The notes: a model not told the origin generated them from the letters alone. A stretch of DNA of 64,000 bases from Clostridium homopropionicum DSM 5847 (GCF_001263795.1 NZ_LHUR01000022.1:62001-126000); one strand, 5' to 3'; shown: positions 38,793-47,846, counted from the stretch's first letter. A program made the numbers and translations.

Positions 38793-39665
38793 ATGTTTGT
38801 AGACAGTGGTGAAGCACTAATTGAAATTTGTAATAAACAAAATATATCTATATGGGAATATACCTTAAATTATGAGATTGAAAATAGTGGATTAAGTAAA
38901 AACGAAGTATTAGAAAAGATGAAAAATACTCTTTCTGTTATGCAAAACTCTTCAAGTTACGCCCTAGACCGTGAAGTTAAATCCGTAAGTGGTTTAATTG
39001 GAGGCGACGGAGTTAAGCTCTATAAATACGCAAAAGAAGGAAATCCCTTAACAGGAGAGTTTATGATGATGGCTATGGCAAGAGCAATATCCTGCTCAGA
39101 GGTTAATGCTGCTATGGGTAAAATCGTAGCATGCCCAACAGCAGGTTCTTGTGGAATTGTACCAGCGGCAATTATTTCTGCTGGAGAAAGACTAAATAAA
39201 TCTGAAGATGAATTAATTAAAGCCTTACTTACAGTTTCAGGTGTAGGCATGCTAATAGCTAAAAATGCCACTGTATCAGGTGCAGAAGGTGGGTGCCAAG
39301 CTGAATGTGGCTCTGCTTCTGCCATGGCAGCAGCGGCCGTGGTAGAAATGATGGGAGGAACACCAAGTCAGGCATTGCATGCTAGCGCCATAGTAATAAA
39401 AAATGTATTAGGTTTAGTTTGTGATCCTGTAGCAGGTTTAGTTGAAGTACCTTGTGCAAAAAGAAATGTCTCTGGGGTAGTTTCTGCATTAACTACAGCA
39501 GATATGGTTATGAGTGGAGTAGAAAGTAAAATTCCTTTTGATGAAACAGTTACAGCTATGTATAAGGTTGGAAAACAGCTTCCATGCCAGCTCCGTGAAA
39601 CTGGAGAAGGAGGGGTAGCTAATACCCCTACTGGAATTAGACTTAAGAAAGAGGTTTTTGGATAA
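38793..39665 (+). CDS. sdaAA: L-serine dehydratase, iron-sulfur-dependent, alpha subunit
   Basis: 290 aa, the catalytic chain. Cysteines for the [4Fe-4S] cluster are visible in KIVACPTAGSCGIVPA, SGAEGGCQAECGSASA and LGLVCDPVAGLVEVPC. The cluster acts as a Lewis acid on the serine hydroxyl. A 13-base gap with AAGGAGAC separates it from sdaAB. It ends two bases from the convergent sbcC stop, leaving no separate terminator. Confidence 0.95.
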   Translation: MFVDSGEALIEICNKQNISIWEYTLNYEIENSGLSKNEVLEKMKNTLSVMQNSSSYALDREVKSVSGLIGGDGVKLYKYAKEGNPLTGEFMMMAMARAISCSEVNAAMGKIVACPTAGSCGIVPAAIISAGERLNKSEDELIKALLTVSGVGMLIAKNATVSGAEGGCQAECGSASAMAAAAVVEMMGGTPSQALHASAIVIKNVLGLVCDPVAGLVEVPCAKRNVSGVVSALTTADMVMSGVESKIPFDETVTAMYKVGKQLPCQLRETGEGGVANTPTGIRLKKEVFG

Positions 39666-39667
39666 AT

Positions 39668-42600
39668 CTAACTATATTCTAATGATATTTTGCTTCCACC
39701 TTCTCCTTGCTTTGAAGGATAAACTATAAGCTTTACTGGGACTCTATTTTTTAGCTCTTCTACATGGCTTATTATTCCAATCGATAGTCTGGAACTATGA
39801 AGGCTTTCTAAAGAGTTCATTACAATATCCAACAGTTCAGAGTCAAGAGTCCCAAAGCCTTCATCTAAGAAGAAGAATTCTAATGGCGCACTTCCCTTTA
39901 ACTGCACCTGATAGGATAAAGCTAAGGCAAGTGCTAAAGATGCTAGGAAGGTTTCTCCTCCTGATAAGGTGCTTATATCTCTTATCTCTCCTCCATTAAA
40001 ATCATCCCTTATGGTAAAGTTTCCTTCTCCATCTATTTCTAAAGCATATCTATCCTTAGTTATGCTTTTAAGCTTTCTTGAAGCTTCTCTAGCAATATAT
40101 TTAAGCTGACTCATAGCCACAAACTCAACAAATTTGTTTCCTTCTACTAATCTGCTTAGGTCATTTAAAAGGGATAATTTCTTTTCAAGAGCTTCCTTTT
40201 TCTTCATTAGCTGAGAAAGCTCTTCAATACTCAGCTTCATGCTAGTAATTATGTTTTGAAGGGTTGCAATTTCCTTTATTTTTTCATTTAGTAATTTTTC
40301 TTTTTCAACTCTCTCTATTTTTATTAATTCAAAAGCTTCCTCTTCTATGAATTCTCCATTAAGCTTTTCTTCTATCCTTGAAATATTATTTATTACATTT
40401 TTATAATCATCCTTATAAGTATTTATAGTTATTTCCATTTCCTCTAGAAGCTTTTTATCAATATATGATTGTAATACCTCATCTAAATTAATAAATCCAT
40501 TTTCTTTCAATAGCTCCTCTAATTTAGAATTTAGCTCTATTACTCTTGAAATAAGCATTTTTTCTGCTTCCTCTAAGCTTACTTTATTATCCCATATATT
40601 TTGTTTATTTTTCTTCTGCTCTTCAAGTTTGCTTTTTATCCTTTGATTCTCTTTATTTATATTGCTTATCTCATTTCTAGTCCACCCTAAATATTCTTTT
40701 GAATCTTTTCCTTCTGATAAGTCATTTATCTCTTTTTCAGTATTCTGTATAATGGTACCTTTTTCTTTTCCGCTCTGAGCTATTTCCCCTAGCCTTCCGT
40801 GAAGCTCCTTGTCCTTCTCTATTAACTCTTCTCTCTCTTTATTATCCTTATCAATCAGGTCTCTTGCTTCCTTTAAAAGCTTTTGAAGGGAAATAGTTTC
40901 TCTTTCAGCTTCTCGCATTTCTTTTATCTTTAAGGAAATATCCTCTAATTTCAAGCTGCTTTTAATAGAAATGTACTCTTCCTTTAATTTATTAAAATTG
41001 AACTCTCCTTCTTTATATTCCTTTTCTAATTCCTCAATAATTGCTTTTTCATTCTTTATCTTTTCTCCTGTTTTTACTTCCTCCATTTGAAGCTTTAATT
41101 GCTTTTCTTTTTCTAGTGTTAATTGCCTTTCTAAGGCTTCTTTTTCCTTAGTATATAAATTCAGCTTTTCTTTAAATCCTATAAGCTCCAGTTCTAAGCT
41201 ATTATTTTCAGCTTTTAAAACATTAATATCTATTCCCTCAATAGCTTTTAATGATGCTTCTAGCTCACCATTTATATATTCCTCTTCCTTTAAAAATCCT
41301 ACTAACTTTAGATTTAATTCATTTAAAGAGCTATTTAATTTTTCAATAGAACTTTCTAAAGCTTTTTTTTCTTTTTCCTTAGTTTCTAAAATACTAAAAT
41401 CAAATTCTCTATCTGCAAATATATGGTGAGTTGATCCGCATACAGGACATGGCTCCCCTTCTTCTAATTCTTCTCTCAGCATATTAGCCAAATTTTCTTT
41501 ACTAATATGGTCTATTTCTATTGATAATTTTTCTAAGGTTTCTCTGTTATTGCTTATTGCTTCTGTTATTTGTTTTTTCTCTTCCTCAACTGGAGTTATT
41601 ACTTCTTTTAAATTAATTAGCTTTGCTTTTAGTTCTTTACTTTTTTCTTCATCCTTTAAAGCCTTATCTAACTTTTCTTTTAAATTATTAAAGCACTGAG
41701 ATTTCTCTAGTAAAGCAGCATTATCTCCAGGATTTATTTTTTCTAATTCCACACTTTTATTATTTAATTGCTTAATTACTAAGTCCTGCTTTTCTTTGTT
41801 TCTAAGCAGTGTATTATATTCTTTTAATAAATCTTCTAAATTACTTTTCCTAGTCCCCAGCTTTAATAACATGTCATTTTTCATTTTATTGCTTTTTAAA
41901 TATTCATTTTCCTTTTCTAGCGCAGCTTGAAGCTTATCTCTATATTCAGGGTCAATTTTCAATTGATTTATTCTTTCTTCCATTTCAGATATTTGCTTGG
42001 ATTTTTCTTCTCTATTTAAAACTATATCTCTTATCCTATTTTCCACCTTAGTTTTTTCATTCTTTATTTCTGAGTAGCTTTTTCTAAGAGCTTCTATCTC
42101 TTCTTTTAAAAGTGATATTTTTTCCCCTAATTCTATAGCTTGAAGCAGGCTTGCTTCCTTCTTAATAAGTTTTGGAATTTCTTCTTCCTTAGTTTTATTT
42201 ATTTCTTCATATTCTTTTTCAGTAATGCTAATATCCTTTTCTATCTGACTTAATTTTAATTTTAAATCCTCTAATTGATTTTTGTTTTTTTCTAGAGCTA
42301 TCTCAGTGTTTATTAAGTCATCTATTAATGGTCTTATTTTTACTGCTCTTTTACCTTTTTCAAGCCTTAGCTCTTTTGATTTAATTTCTTCTTTTATTTC
42401 AATAAGATTTTTTCCCTTACTCTTAAATTCTTTTAGTTCCTTTTGTAGTTCTAAAATGCCAGTGTATTTCTCATAATCTTTATCTAATCTACTTTTTTCT
42501 TTAATAATATTCTTTTCTTCTAAAAGAGCATCCTTCAACTGATTTTCTTTCTCCATAAGCAGCTCTTCAGATAGACCTTCGAATTTTTTTAGCTCTCCAG

Positions 42601-43198
42601 TTAAAATATTTTCTTCTTTTAAATGTTTATTTTTTTCTCTTTTAATTTTTTCTCCTAATTCTCTTCCGTACTTTTCTAGAGAAAAGATTCTCTCTAACAT
42701 ATCTCTTTTATCTTTTCCTGTAAGTCTTAAAAATTCACTGAACTTTCCTTGAGGCAGAACTACTGAACGAGTAAAATCCTCAACAGTAAGCCCTATGATG
42801 CTTTCTATTTGGCTTTGAACCTCACTAGGGCCATCGCATACTATCCTTGTTTCATCTTCTAGCTTTTCTAAAAGTCTTGCATACTTTGTATTATAGCCGC
42901 CAGCTTTATTTATCTTTAAATTTCTCTCTGCAATATAAGCTTTTCTATCATTGCCAAGTCCAACTTGAAATTCATAGCTTACAGTAAGATTTTTTCTTGT
43001 AGTATTGATATAGCCCTTATTACTTCTTGTTATTTTCCCATATAAAGCTAAAGTTATAGCATCTAAAATAGTTGATTTACCGCTGCCTGTAGGTCCGAAA
43101 ATTCCGAATAATCCTTTTTCAGTAAGCTTATCAAAATTAATTATTTTTTCTTCTTCAAAGCTGTTTAAACCAGCAATCTTCAAGACTCTAGGCCTCAT
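39668..43198 (-). CDS. sbcC: Exonuclease SbcC (Rad50-type ATPase subunit)
   Basis: About 1176 aa SMC-like protein: N-terminal Walker A GPTGSGKSTILDAITLALYG, long coiled coils on both sides of a zinc hook (CPVC near residue 585, in EEGEPCPVCGSTHH), and a C-terminal ABC signature DISTLSGGETFLASLALALAL with Walker B FFLDEGFGTLD. With SbcD it processes DNA ends, hairpins and cruciforms. The ATG at 43198 has GGAAGGTG seven bases upstream and gives MRPRVLKI, the family start; a GTG at 43207 is also possible. It overlaps sbcD by about 11 bases. Confidence 0.95.
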   Translation of the reverse strand: MRPRVLKIAGLNSFEEEKIINFDKLTEKGLFGIFGPTGSGKSTILDAITLALYGKITRSNKGYINTTRKNLTVSYEFQVGLGNDRKAYIAERNLKINKAGGYNTKYARLLEKLEDETRIVCDGPSEVQSQIESIIGLTVEDFTRSVVLPQGKFSEFLRLTGKDKRDMLERIFSLEKYGRELGEKIKREKNKHLKEENILTGELKKFEGLSEELLMEKENQLKDALLEEKNIIKEKSRLDKDYEKYTGILELQKELKEFKSKGKNLIEIKEEIKSKELRLEKGKRAVKIRPLIDDLINTEIALEKNKNQLEDLKLKLSQIEKDISITEKEYEEINKTKEEEIPKLIKKEASLLQAIELGEKISLLKEEIEALRKSYSEIKNEKTKVENRIRDIVLNREEKSKQISEMEERINQLKIDPEYRDKLQAALEKENEYLKSNKMKNDMLLKLGTRKSNLEDLLKEYNTLLRNKEKQDLVIKQLNNKSVELEKINPGDNAALLEKSQCFNNLKEKLDKALKDEEKSKELKAKLINLKEVITPVEEEKKQITEAISNNRETLEKLSIEIDHISKENLANMLREELEEGEPCPVCGSTHHIFADREFDFSILETKEKEKKALESSIEKLNSSLNELNLKLVGFLKEEEYINGELEASLKAIEGIDINVLKAENNSLELELIGFKEKLNLYTKEKEALERQLTLEKEKQLKLQMEEVKTGEKIKNEKAIIEELEKEYKEGEFNFNKLKEEYISIKSSLKLEDISLKIKEMREAERETISLQKLLKEARDLIDKDNKEREELIEKDKELHGRLGEIAQSGKEKGTIIQNTEKEINDLSEGKDSKEYLGWTRNEISNINKENQRIKSKLEEQKKNKQNIWDNKVSLEEAEKMLISRVIELNSKLEELLKENGFINLDEVLQSYIDKKLLEEMEITINTYKDDYKNVINNISRIEEKLNGEFIEEEAFELIKIERVEKEKLLNEKIKEIATLQNIITSMKLSIEELSQLMKKKEALEKKLSLLNDLSRLVEGNKFVEFVAMSQLKYIAREASRKLKSITKDRYALEIDGEGNFTIRDDFNGGEIRDISTLSGGETFLASLALALALSYQVQLKGSAPLEFFFLDEGFGTLDSELLDIVMNSLESLHSSRLSIGIISHVEELKNRVPVKLIVYPSKQGEGGSKISLEYS

Positions 43199-44405
43199 CT
43201 TCTTCACCTTCCTCTTGCTCTACTATACTTAAGAATAATTCCATTACCTCTTCACTAGGTTCAACCATTCTCTGTTTGGTGTAAAATTCCTTGAAAATCT
43301 CTCCGATACTTTTACCTTTTAGATTGTAAAAATCATTTTCCAGGTCTTCTTCTCCAATGATAACTGGTCTAATTTCTAGAATATCCTTTTTCAAGCTTTT
43401 CATAGTTTTTATATCTTCTTGAGATATAAATTTATCAGTTTTAATTTCTAAATAAACCCAAGCTTCTCTATCACTATTATTTCCGCACTTTTCAATAGCT
43501 TCTTCAACGCTTTCACACTTCCAAACCTCTATAGGCTTGTAGTTATTGCAGAATACTTCCTGTATCTTTGCTTCTTCTCCTGCTCTAACATCTATTATGT
43601 AAAGGGATTTACTATAACCAATTTCACTTTTGCTATATTGAAGAGGAGACCCAGCATACTTGCATATAGTTTTAGCTTTTACTGATTGAGGCTTATGTAA
43701 ATGCCCTAGTGCTATATATTGAGCTTTTTCTGGCAAAGCACTGGCGCTTACAGCAAGGCTTCCCCCAAGCTGTATTGGTCTTTCTGACTCTGATTCTTCA
43801 CTGCCAAGTATAAATAAGTGGGAAACGGCTAGATTTATTGTGTCTTCTCTGTACTTTTCTTGAAGCTTATAAAAAATTTCTTTTACTCTGTTAGAATAAC
43901 TTTCCTGTCTATCTTCCTCTTCTATGCTAGTAGACAAAATCTCATTTAGTCTTTTTTCACTAGGGTAAGGTATAGTTATTATTACAGCTTTTTCTCCATT
44001 CATCTCAATTTCAAGATAACCTTCACCAGCATCTATAATTTTGTGCTGTCCACAATTACCTACTTCAGCAATACTTTTAGGTTTGCCTAATAGTATTACT
44101 CCTTGTTCATAAGCAATAGGACTTGCAGCAGATAATCTATCAGGATTATCATGATTACCTCCAATTGCTAGAACTATTCTTTTACCATTATCACAAATCC
44201 TTCTTAGGGCACTGTAAAAAAGCCTTTCTGCCATTGCTGGAGGATTGCTGTTATCATATATATCTCCTGAAATTATCACCATATCTATATTATTATTTTC
44301 CACAGTGTGGATAAAATCTTCTATAAATCTTTCCTGTTCCTCAAGTCTGCTGACACCTTCAAGATTTTTCCCTAGATGCCAATCTCCAGTGTGTATTATC
44401 CTCAT
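43188..44405 (-). CDS. sbcD: Exonuclease SbcD (Mre11-type nuclease subunit)
   Basis: 405 aa metallophosphoesterase with all five motifs: GDWHLGK, SGDIYD, GGNHDNPDR, VSHLF and ALGHLHKPQ. It is the Mn-dependent nuclease of the SbcCD complex. The C-terminal region after about 290 would cap the nuclease and bind SbcC. First gene of the sbcD-sbcC operon; upstream lies the accessory island. Confidence 0.95.
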   Translation of the reverse strand: MRIIHTGDWHLGKNLEGVSRLEEQERFIEDFIHTVENNNIDMVIISGDIYDNSNPPAMAERLFYSALRRICDNGKRIVLAIGGNHDNPDRLSAASPIAYEQGVILLGKPKSIAEVGNCGQHKIIDAGEGYLEIEMNGEKAVIITIPYPSEKRLNEILSTSIEEEDRQESYSNRVKEIFYKLQEKYREDTINLAVSHLFILGSEESESERPIQLGGSLAVSASALPEKAQYIALGHLHKPQSVKAKTICKYAGSPLQYSKSEIGYSKSLYIIDVRAGEEAKIQEVFCNNYKPIEVWKCESVEEAIEKCGNNSDREAWVYLEIKTDKFISQEDIKTMKSLKKDILEIRPVIIGEEDLENDFYNLKGKSIGEIFKEFYTKQRMVEPSEEVMELFLSIVEQEEGEEDEA

Positions 44406-44785
44406 AAATGAAACACCTCACTATTTTATACCTTTCCTAAAATTTTACCATTTTTGCAGTTATAATTACATAGTATTTAATTGTAATTTACAGCTAACTT
44501 TAAAAAGATGCTTTCTATTAAGGTTGCGTCTTTCTAGGATAATTAAGAGTGTTTTGTTGATTATTGCAATAGTTGGTACTAAAATGGTAATAAAGTTATT
44601 TGTTTGTAAATGGGTTTTTGTTATAGAAATAGGAAGTTCGACTAGAGTTAGTATTTACGAAATATTCAGATATAACTTACTAATTGAGATATTTACGAAC
44701 ATTTCGTAAATCCAATAGTTTAGTTGAAATACACTTAATGTAGTTCAAAACCTGAGGTTTAAAGTAAACGGAGGGGTTAAATTGT
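44406..44785. other. Long intergenic stretch before the island genes
   Basis: 380 bases with no convincing gene. A weak hairpin (AAAGATGC...GCGTCTTT) is at about 44504-44534 and a palindrome with a nearby half-site is at 44652-44711. A short hydrophobic open frame inside has no start site or family I recognise. It marks the left edge of the accessory island. Confidence 0.5.
44691..44711. promoter_or_regulatory. Palindromic operator-like site
   Basis: ATTTACGAA-CAT-TTCGTAAAT is a perfect 9-bp inverted repeat with a 3-base centre. A separate half copy, ATTTACGAA, lies at 44653. It is 75 bases upstream of the VanZ-like gene and could bind a dimeric regulator; none is encoded next to it. Confidence 0.45.
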
Positions 44786-45298
44786 ATGAAAGGGGAAGCT
44801 ATGATGAGGAATAAGCCTAAGATAATAGAAGCTTTTATATGGTGTATTTTTTTATTATATTTAGTGTTGTTATTTAAAGTAGTATTGTTTAAGTATCATG
44901 GATTTGGAATTATACTAGATGTTTTAAGACATGTTAATTTATCAAATTTAAGTTTCAGAATTACTAATAGTAATTTCATTCCTATGGAAACTATTTTTTA
45001 CTATCTAGGTGGTAATCAAAGTGTTGAAGTTGCTAAGAATAATTTACTTGGTAATATTATTGCTTTTGGGCCACTAGGGTTTCTGCTACCAACAGCTATT
45101 AGCAAGATGAATAAACTTAAACAGATATTTGTTTTTTCAGCAGCATTTAGTCTCATATTAGAAGTGATTCAATTAATTACTGGCCTTGGGCAATTTGATG
45201 TAGATGATATTATACTAAATGTGCTGGGTTCAATTTTAGGGTTCATTATTTACAAAATCTTAAAGAGCATATTTTATAAAAACATTTCTGTGAATTAA
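44786..45298 (+). CDS. VanZ-like family membrane protein
   Basis: 170 aa with four or five hydrophobic segments. The VanZ-like pattern is visible in NFIPMETIFYYLGG, NNLLGNIIAFGPLGFLLP and LIEVIQLITGLGQFDVDDIILNVLGSILGF (here read in shorter pieces: ILEVIQLI, QFDVDDIILN). VanZ confers low teicoplanin resistance in enterococci; most family members, like this one, stand alone and have no known job. GGAGGGG lies nine bases before the ATG. First gene of the island. Confidence 0.88.
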   Translation: MKGEAMMRNKPKIIEAFIWCIFLLYLVLLFKVVLFKYHGFGIILDVLRHVNLSNLSFRITNSNFIPMETIFYYLGGNQSVEVAKNNLLGNIIAFGPLGFLLPTAISKMNKLKQIFVFSAAFSLILEVIQLITGLGQFDVDDIILNVLGSILGFIIYKILKSIFYKNISVN

Positions 45299-45335
45299 TA
45301 AATAAAGTGAAATATTAATTACAAGGAGAAAAACC

Positions 45336-45872
45336 ATGTTAAATAAGGGGTTTAAAGAAAAGGCTGCTATTGTTACAATAGCACTATTTGCAACACCTAT
45401 TCATGAATTAGGACATTGGATAGGTTTTAAAATAAATGGAATTTCTGCTGTACTCCATTATAATTACACGTATTCCTTAACAAATAATGATAATATATGA
45501 GGTATAACAGGGGGACCTATAATGTCATTATCAGTGGCATTGTTATGTTTAGTAATGATGTATTATAATAAAAGAAATGAAGAAATTTGGGCTTATTTCT
45601 CATTAATAATGTGTATGACTCGGATACTTCCATATATAATATGTATCTTTAATCCAAATACATTTCTCTATAATGATGAGGGTTTAATTGGAAAAGCACT
45701 CGGTATAGAAATATGGTTAATTTATAGTGTTTTTTCAATATTATTTTTAGGTATTACAATTTTTATAATCAGAAGATTAAGAGGAGGTATTGATGAATAT
45801 CTAAAGAAATATAAATTCGGATATGTCCTATACTTAATATTAACTGTAACTATTGGAATTAAAATAAACTAA
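45336..45872 (+). pseudogene. Membrane HExxH metalloprotease-like gene interrupted by in-frame TGA
   Basis: Starting at ATG 45336 (AAGGAG seven bases upstream) the frame encodes KAAIVTIALFATPIHELGHWIGF, i.e. a zinc-binding HELGH in a hydrophobic segment as in M50/site-2-protease-like proteins. Codon 55 (45498-45500) is TGA. The same frame then continues without a break through GITGGPIMSLSVALL and three more hydrophobic segments to the stop at 45870-45872. The full product would be 178 aa. A Trp codon (TGG) mutated to TGA is the simplest reading. The second half alone could in principle start at ATG 45522 but would lack the zinc site. Confidence 0.75.
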
Positions 45873-46153
45873 ATACAAAAGCTTTACTCAAATAGAACTT
45901 TAGATTTTCAATAATCAGAGTTTCATACAGCATCATAATATTTTTGAATTATTTGAGTATAATTAAGATTATTAAATAATGATAGACGTTATACGTAACT
46001 TTGAAAAAAGGGGCACACTGTTATTAATATTCTTTTTTATTAATAATTAATGCTAGTATTGCTAGTTTAGGACGCATTCTTCAAAATATCACAGCAGTAA
46101 GACTAGATGTAATTGCACATTCTTAATAAGTTATATAAGAGGAGAGTTTGATA
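45873..46153. other. Intergenic region with inverted repeats and a boundary motif
   Basis: No gene. It contains a 10-bp inverted repeat TACTCAAATA (45885-45894) / TATTTGAGTA (45950-45959). It also contains the motif GTTATACGTAACTTT at about 45990, which recurs as TTATACGTAACTTT at the right end of the element at 47954-48131, and a hairpin TTATTAATA...TATTAATAA near 46021-46046. Confidence 0.6.
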
Positions 46154-46339
46154 ATGGAAAAGGTAATATGGGTTAGAAGTAATGGAAAAATGCTAGGTGC
46201 AAAAGAAGATGACGGCTTGGATATCGTAAATAGGTATTTAAAAGAAGGCTGGAAAGTTAAGCATATATCTGCATGTGCTTTAGGTGAAAGCATAAACGCA
46301 GGACAGGCATATATTGTTATTGAAAAAGATGTTGATTAG
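46154..46339 (+). CDS. Small protein of unknown function (61 aa)
   Basis: MEKVIWVRSNGKMLGAKED opens a 61-aa acidic/neutral protein. The pattern WxV, LNxYLKEGWKVKHISA and a C-terminal YIVIEKD strand is reminiscent of the DUF4177 type of small beta-alpha-beta proteins, but the match is loose. ATG 46154 has GGAGAG seven bases upstream; an earlier TTG (46148) is less likely. It lies 95 bases before the NUDIX gene. Function unknown. Confidence 0.7.
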   Translation: MEKVIWVRSNGKMLGAKEDDGLDIVNRYLKEGWKVKHISACALGESINAGQAYIVIEKDVD

Positions 46340-46434
46340 TACAATTTTTAAATATTTATGTCACATCATTCTTATTTAATGAACATAAGTAAGATAAGAT
46401 TAACTAAATTTGGTAGCTGGATAGGAGTTATTGA

Positions 46435-46908
46435 ATGTTTATAAGAAAATCAGCCAGAGCACTATTAATTAATAGTGAAAATAAAATATTGTTGTTTAAA
46501 TTTAAATTTCCTGAAATTCAAGGCGAGAAGGTTTTATGGGTAACTCCTGGTGGTGGTGTTGAAGAACACGAAACTTTTGAACAAGCATTAAAAAGAGAAT
46601 TATTCGAAGAAACTGGACTAGTATTTAATTCAATAGGATCTTGGGTGTGGACAAAAGAGGTAATCTTTAATGGGACAAAAGGAGATTTCATTAGTTACGA
46701 AAGGTATTATCTTGTTAAATCAAACAATGTGGATATCTCCTTTGAAAACATGACACTTAATGAGGTAAGAACTTTAAATGGCTTTAAATGGTGGAGTATA
46801 GATGAATTATTATCATCAAGTGAAGAATTCTTCACCCAACAAGTTGGGAAGCTACTTTTAGAAATTATTCTTGGTAGTCTACCTAATAGTCCAATAAATA
46901 TTTGTTAA
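46435..46908 (+). CDS. NUDIX hydrolase
   Basis: 157 aa with a complete NUDIX box: GGVEEHETFEQALKREL then FEETGL, fitting GX5EX7REUXEEXGU. It would hydrolyse a nucleoside diphosphate linked to another moiety using Mg or Mn; the substrate cannot be predicted. An N-terminal SARALLINSENKILLFKF strand pair is typical of the fold. AGGAG lies seven bases before the ATG. Stand-alone NUDIX genes are frequent cargo of cassette-like islands. Confidence 0.93.
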   Translation: MFIRKSARALLINSENKILLFKFKFPEIQGEKVLWVTPGGGVEEHETFEQALKRELFEETGLVFNSIGSWVWTKEVIFNGTKGDFISYERYYLVKSNNVDISFENMTLNEVRTLNGFKWWSIDELLSSSEEFFTQQVGKLLLEIILGSLPNSPINIC

Positions 46909-46996
46909 GTAACACACATACGCAATACTCTTTTAGTGTGAGATATATTTGGTGGATTGCTAAATGCTTAGTTCAAAGTATAGTGGCGAAAGCTAC

Positions 46997-47172
46997 GTAT
47001 AACAATGCACTCAAGTCCGCCTTGGCTGGGCGGATTTTTTAATGTATTTTAGTGTAAATATATTACTCATAATGTAATTAAAGGTATGAAAATAATCAAC
47101 GCCAAGGCATACCTAAGAGCCTAAGACAAGAGCTGTCTAAGACTCTTAAGCATCAGGAATGCAAAACGTTAT
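46997..47172. other. Structured attC-like element B (176 nt)
   Basis: The element is bounded by GTATAAC-AA-TGCACTC (46997-47012) and GAATGCA-AAA-CGTTAT (47157-47172), which are near-inverted copies. Inside are a GC-rich hairpin with T6 (47016-47040), an 8-bp long-range complement GCCTTGGC (47019-47026) / GCCAAGGC (47101-47108), and a core hairpin at 47114-47148 with TAAGAG/CTCTTA outer and AGACA/TGTCT inner stems around the loop AGAGC. Element C (47954-48131) has the same ends and core. The pairings were made by hand. Confidence 0.6.
47016..47040 (+). terminator. Intrinsic terminator inside element B
   Basis: TCCGCC-TTGGCTG(G)-GGCGGA followed by six T residues on the plus strand, 108 bases after the NUDIX stop. 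Its left arm also takes part in the alternative long-range helix with 47101-47108. Confidence 0.75.
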
Positions 47173-47202
47173 CTGACAGCAATGTAATTTTGGTAAGTAA
47201 TT

Positions 47203-47592
47203 TTAATCTCTTTTTAGATAAATAAAAGGAATATCAATATCGATTACTGCATGAAGTAATTTCAATAAGTCTAGACCTATAAGTCCATTTATTTCACCAG
47301 AAGGGTCAATGTTTCCAAAATCCATTTTTACGTTTTTTAATATTGTATCACCTATTTCTAACTCATCAATTGTTTTGTAAAAAAATCTCATTTTACCTCC
47401 ACCAGCACCTCGAGTTACAGCTGTTTTGTCAGAAGCAGTTATTTTAATGCCTATATCTTTAACAGCAATGGATGATAATATTGATTCTACAGCACCAGTA
47501 TCAATAACAACATTATTAATAATTTTTGTATTTCCATTTGATGTAATTCTTATAGAAGTACAAATAAGTTTATCATAATAATAAATGTTCAT
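47203..47592 (-). CDS. Retropepsin-like aspartic protease
   Basis: 129 aa with the single-domain aspartyl protease motif VVIDTGAVESILSSIAV (DTGA near residue 30) and the second hydrophobic-hydrophobic-Gly motif INGLIGLDLLKLL near 105. Such proteins form active homodimers like retroviral protease. It starts two bases after the stop of the 47595-47846 gene, so the two form a coupled pair. A decayed copy of both genes lies at 48753-49054. Its substrate is unknown; the partner protein is a candidate. Confidence 0.87.
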   Translation of the reverse strand: MNIYYYDKLICTSIRITSNGNTKIINNVVIDTGAVESILSSIAVKDIGIKITASDKTAVTRGAGGGKMRFFYKTIDELEIGDTILKNVKMDFGNIDPSGEINGLIGLDLLKLLHAVIDIDIPFIYLKRD

Positions 47593-47594
47593 AA

Positions 47595-47846
47595 TTAGTT
47601 TTTGCCCTTTCTATATGAAAAAAAGATATTTCGAATTTCGCTATAAATTTCATTTTTCGCAGTATGATACACTATTTCTTTATCGCTGCAGTTTACAAGT
47701 TCATCGGTAGCATCATCTTCATTATTTAAAACAGTTAATACGTCCATATCATCAATATATTCTTTATTTTCACTTTCATGAGAGTTGAGAATTAGAAGTT
47801 TAAGCCATTTGTTGGGATATTTTTCTCTAACTTCATTCCATTTCAT
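47595..47846 (-). CDS. Acidic partner protein of the retropepsin-like protease ('MKW' protein)
   Basis: About 83 aa beginning MKWNEVREKYPNKWLKLLIL, acidic in the middle (ENKEYIDDMDVLTVLNNEDDATDE) and basic at the end (SYRKGKN). AGAGGTGAAAAAT sets the start at ATG 47846 rather than 47885. The MKWxEVRxxYPxxWxKL opening recurs in the decayed copy at 48803-49054, so it is a real family. Families of this kind paired with a retropepsin-like gene occur in many bacteria; no function is established to my knowledge. Confidence 0.78.
   Translation of the reverse strand: MKWNEVREKYPNKWLKLLILNSHESENKEYIDDMDVLTVLNNEDDATDELVNCSDKEIVYHTAKNEIYSEIRNIFFSYRKGKN

Noticed and set aside
44245-44709. Plus-strand open frame running from sbcD into the intergenic stretch
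   Set aside because: Mostly antisense to sbcD; the part beyond it has no start site and no recognisable family.
45498-45500. Selenocysteine codon in the HExxH gene
   Set aside because: The following sequence forms only a weak bulged stem, and the residue context (GGP after the site) suggests Trp rather than Cys/Sec. Kept as a minor alternative only.
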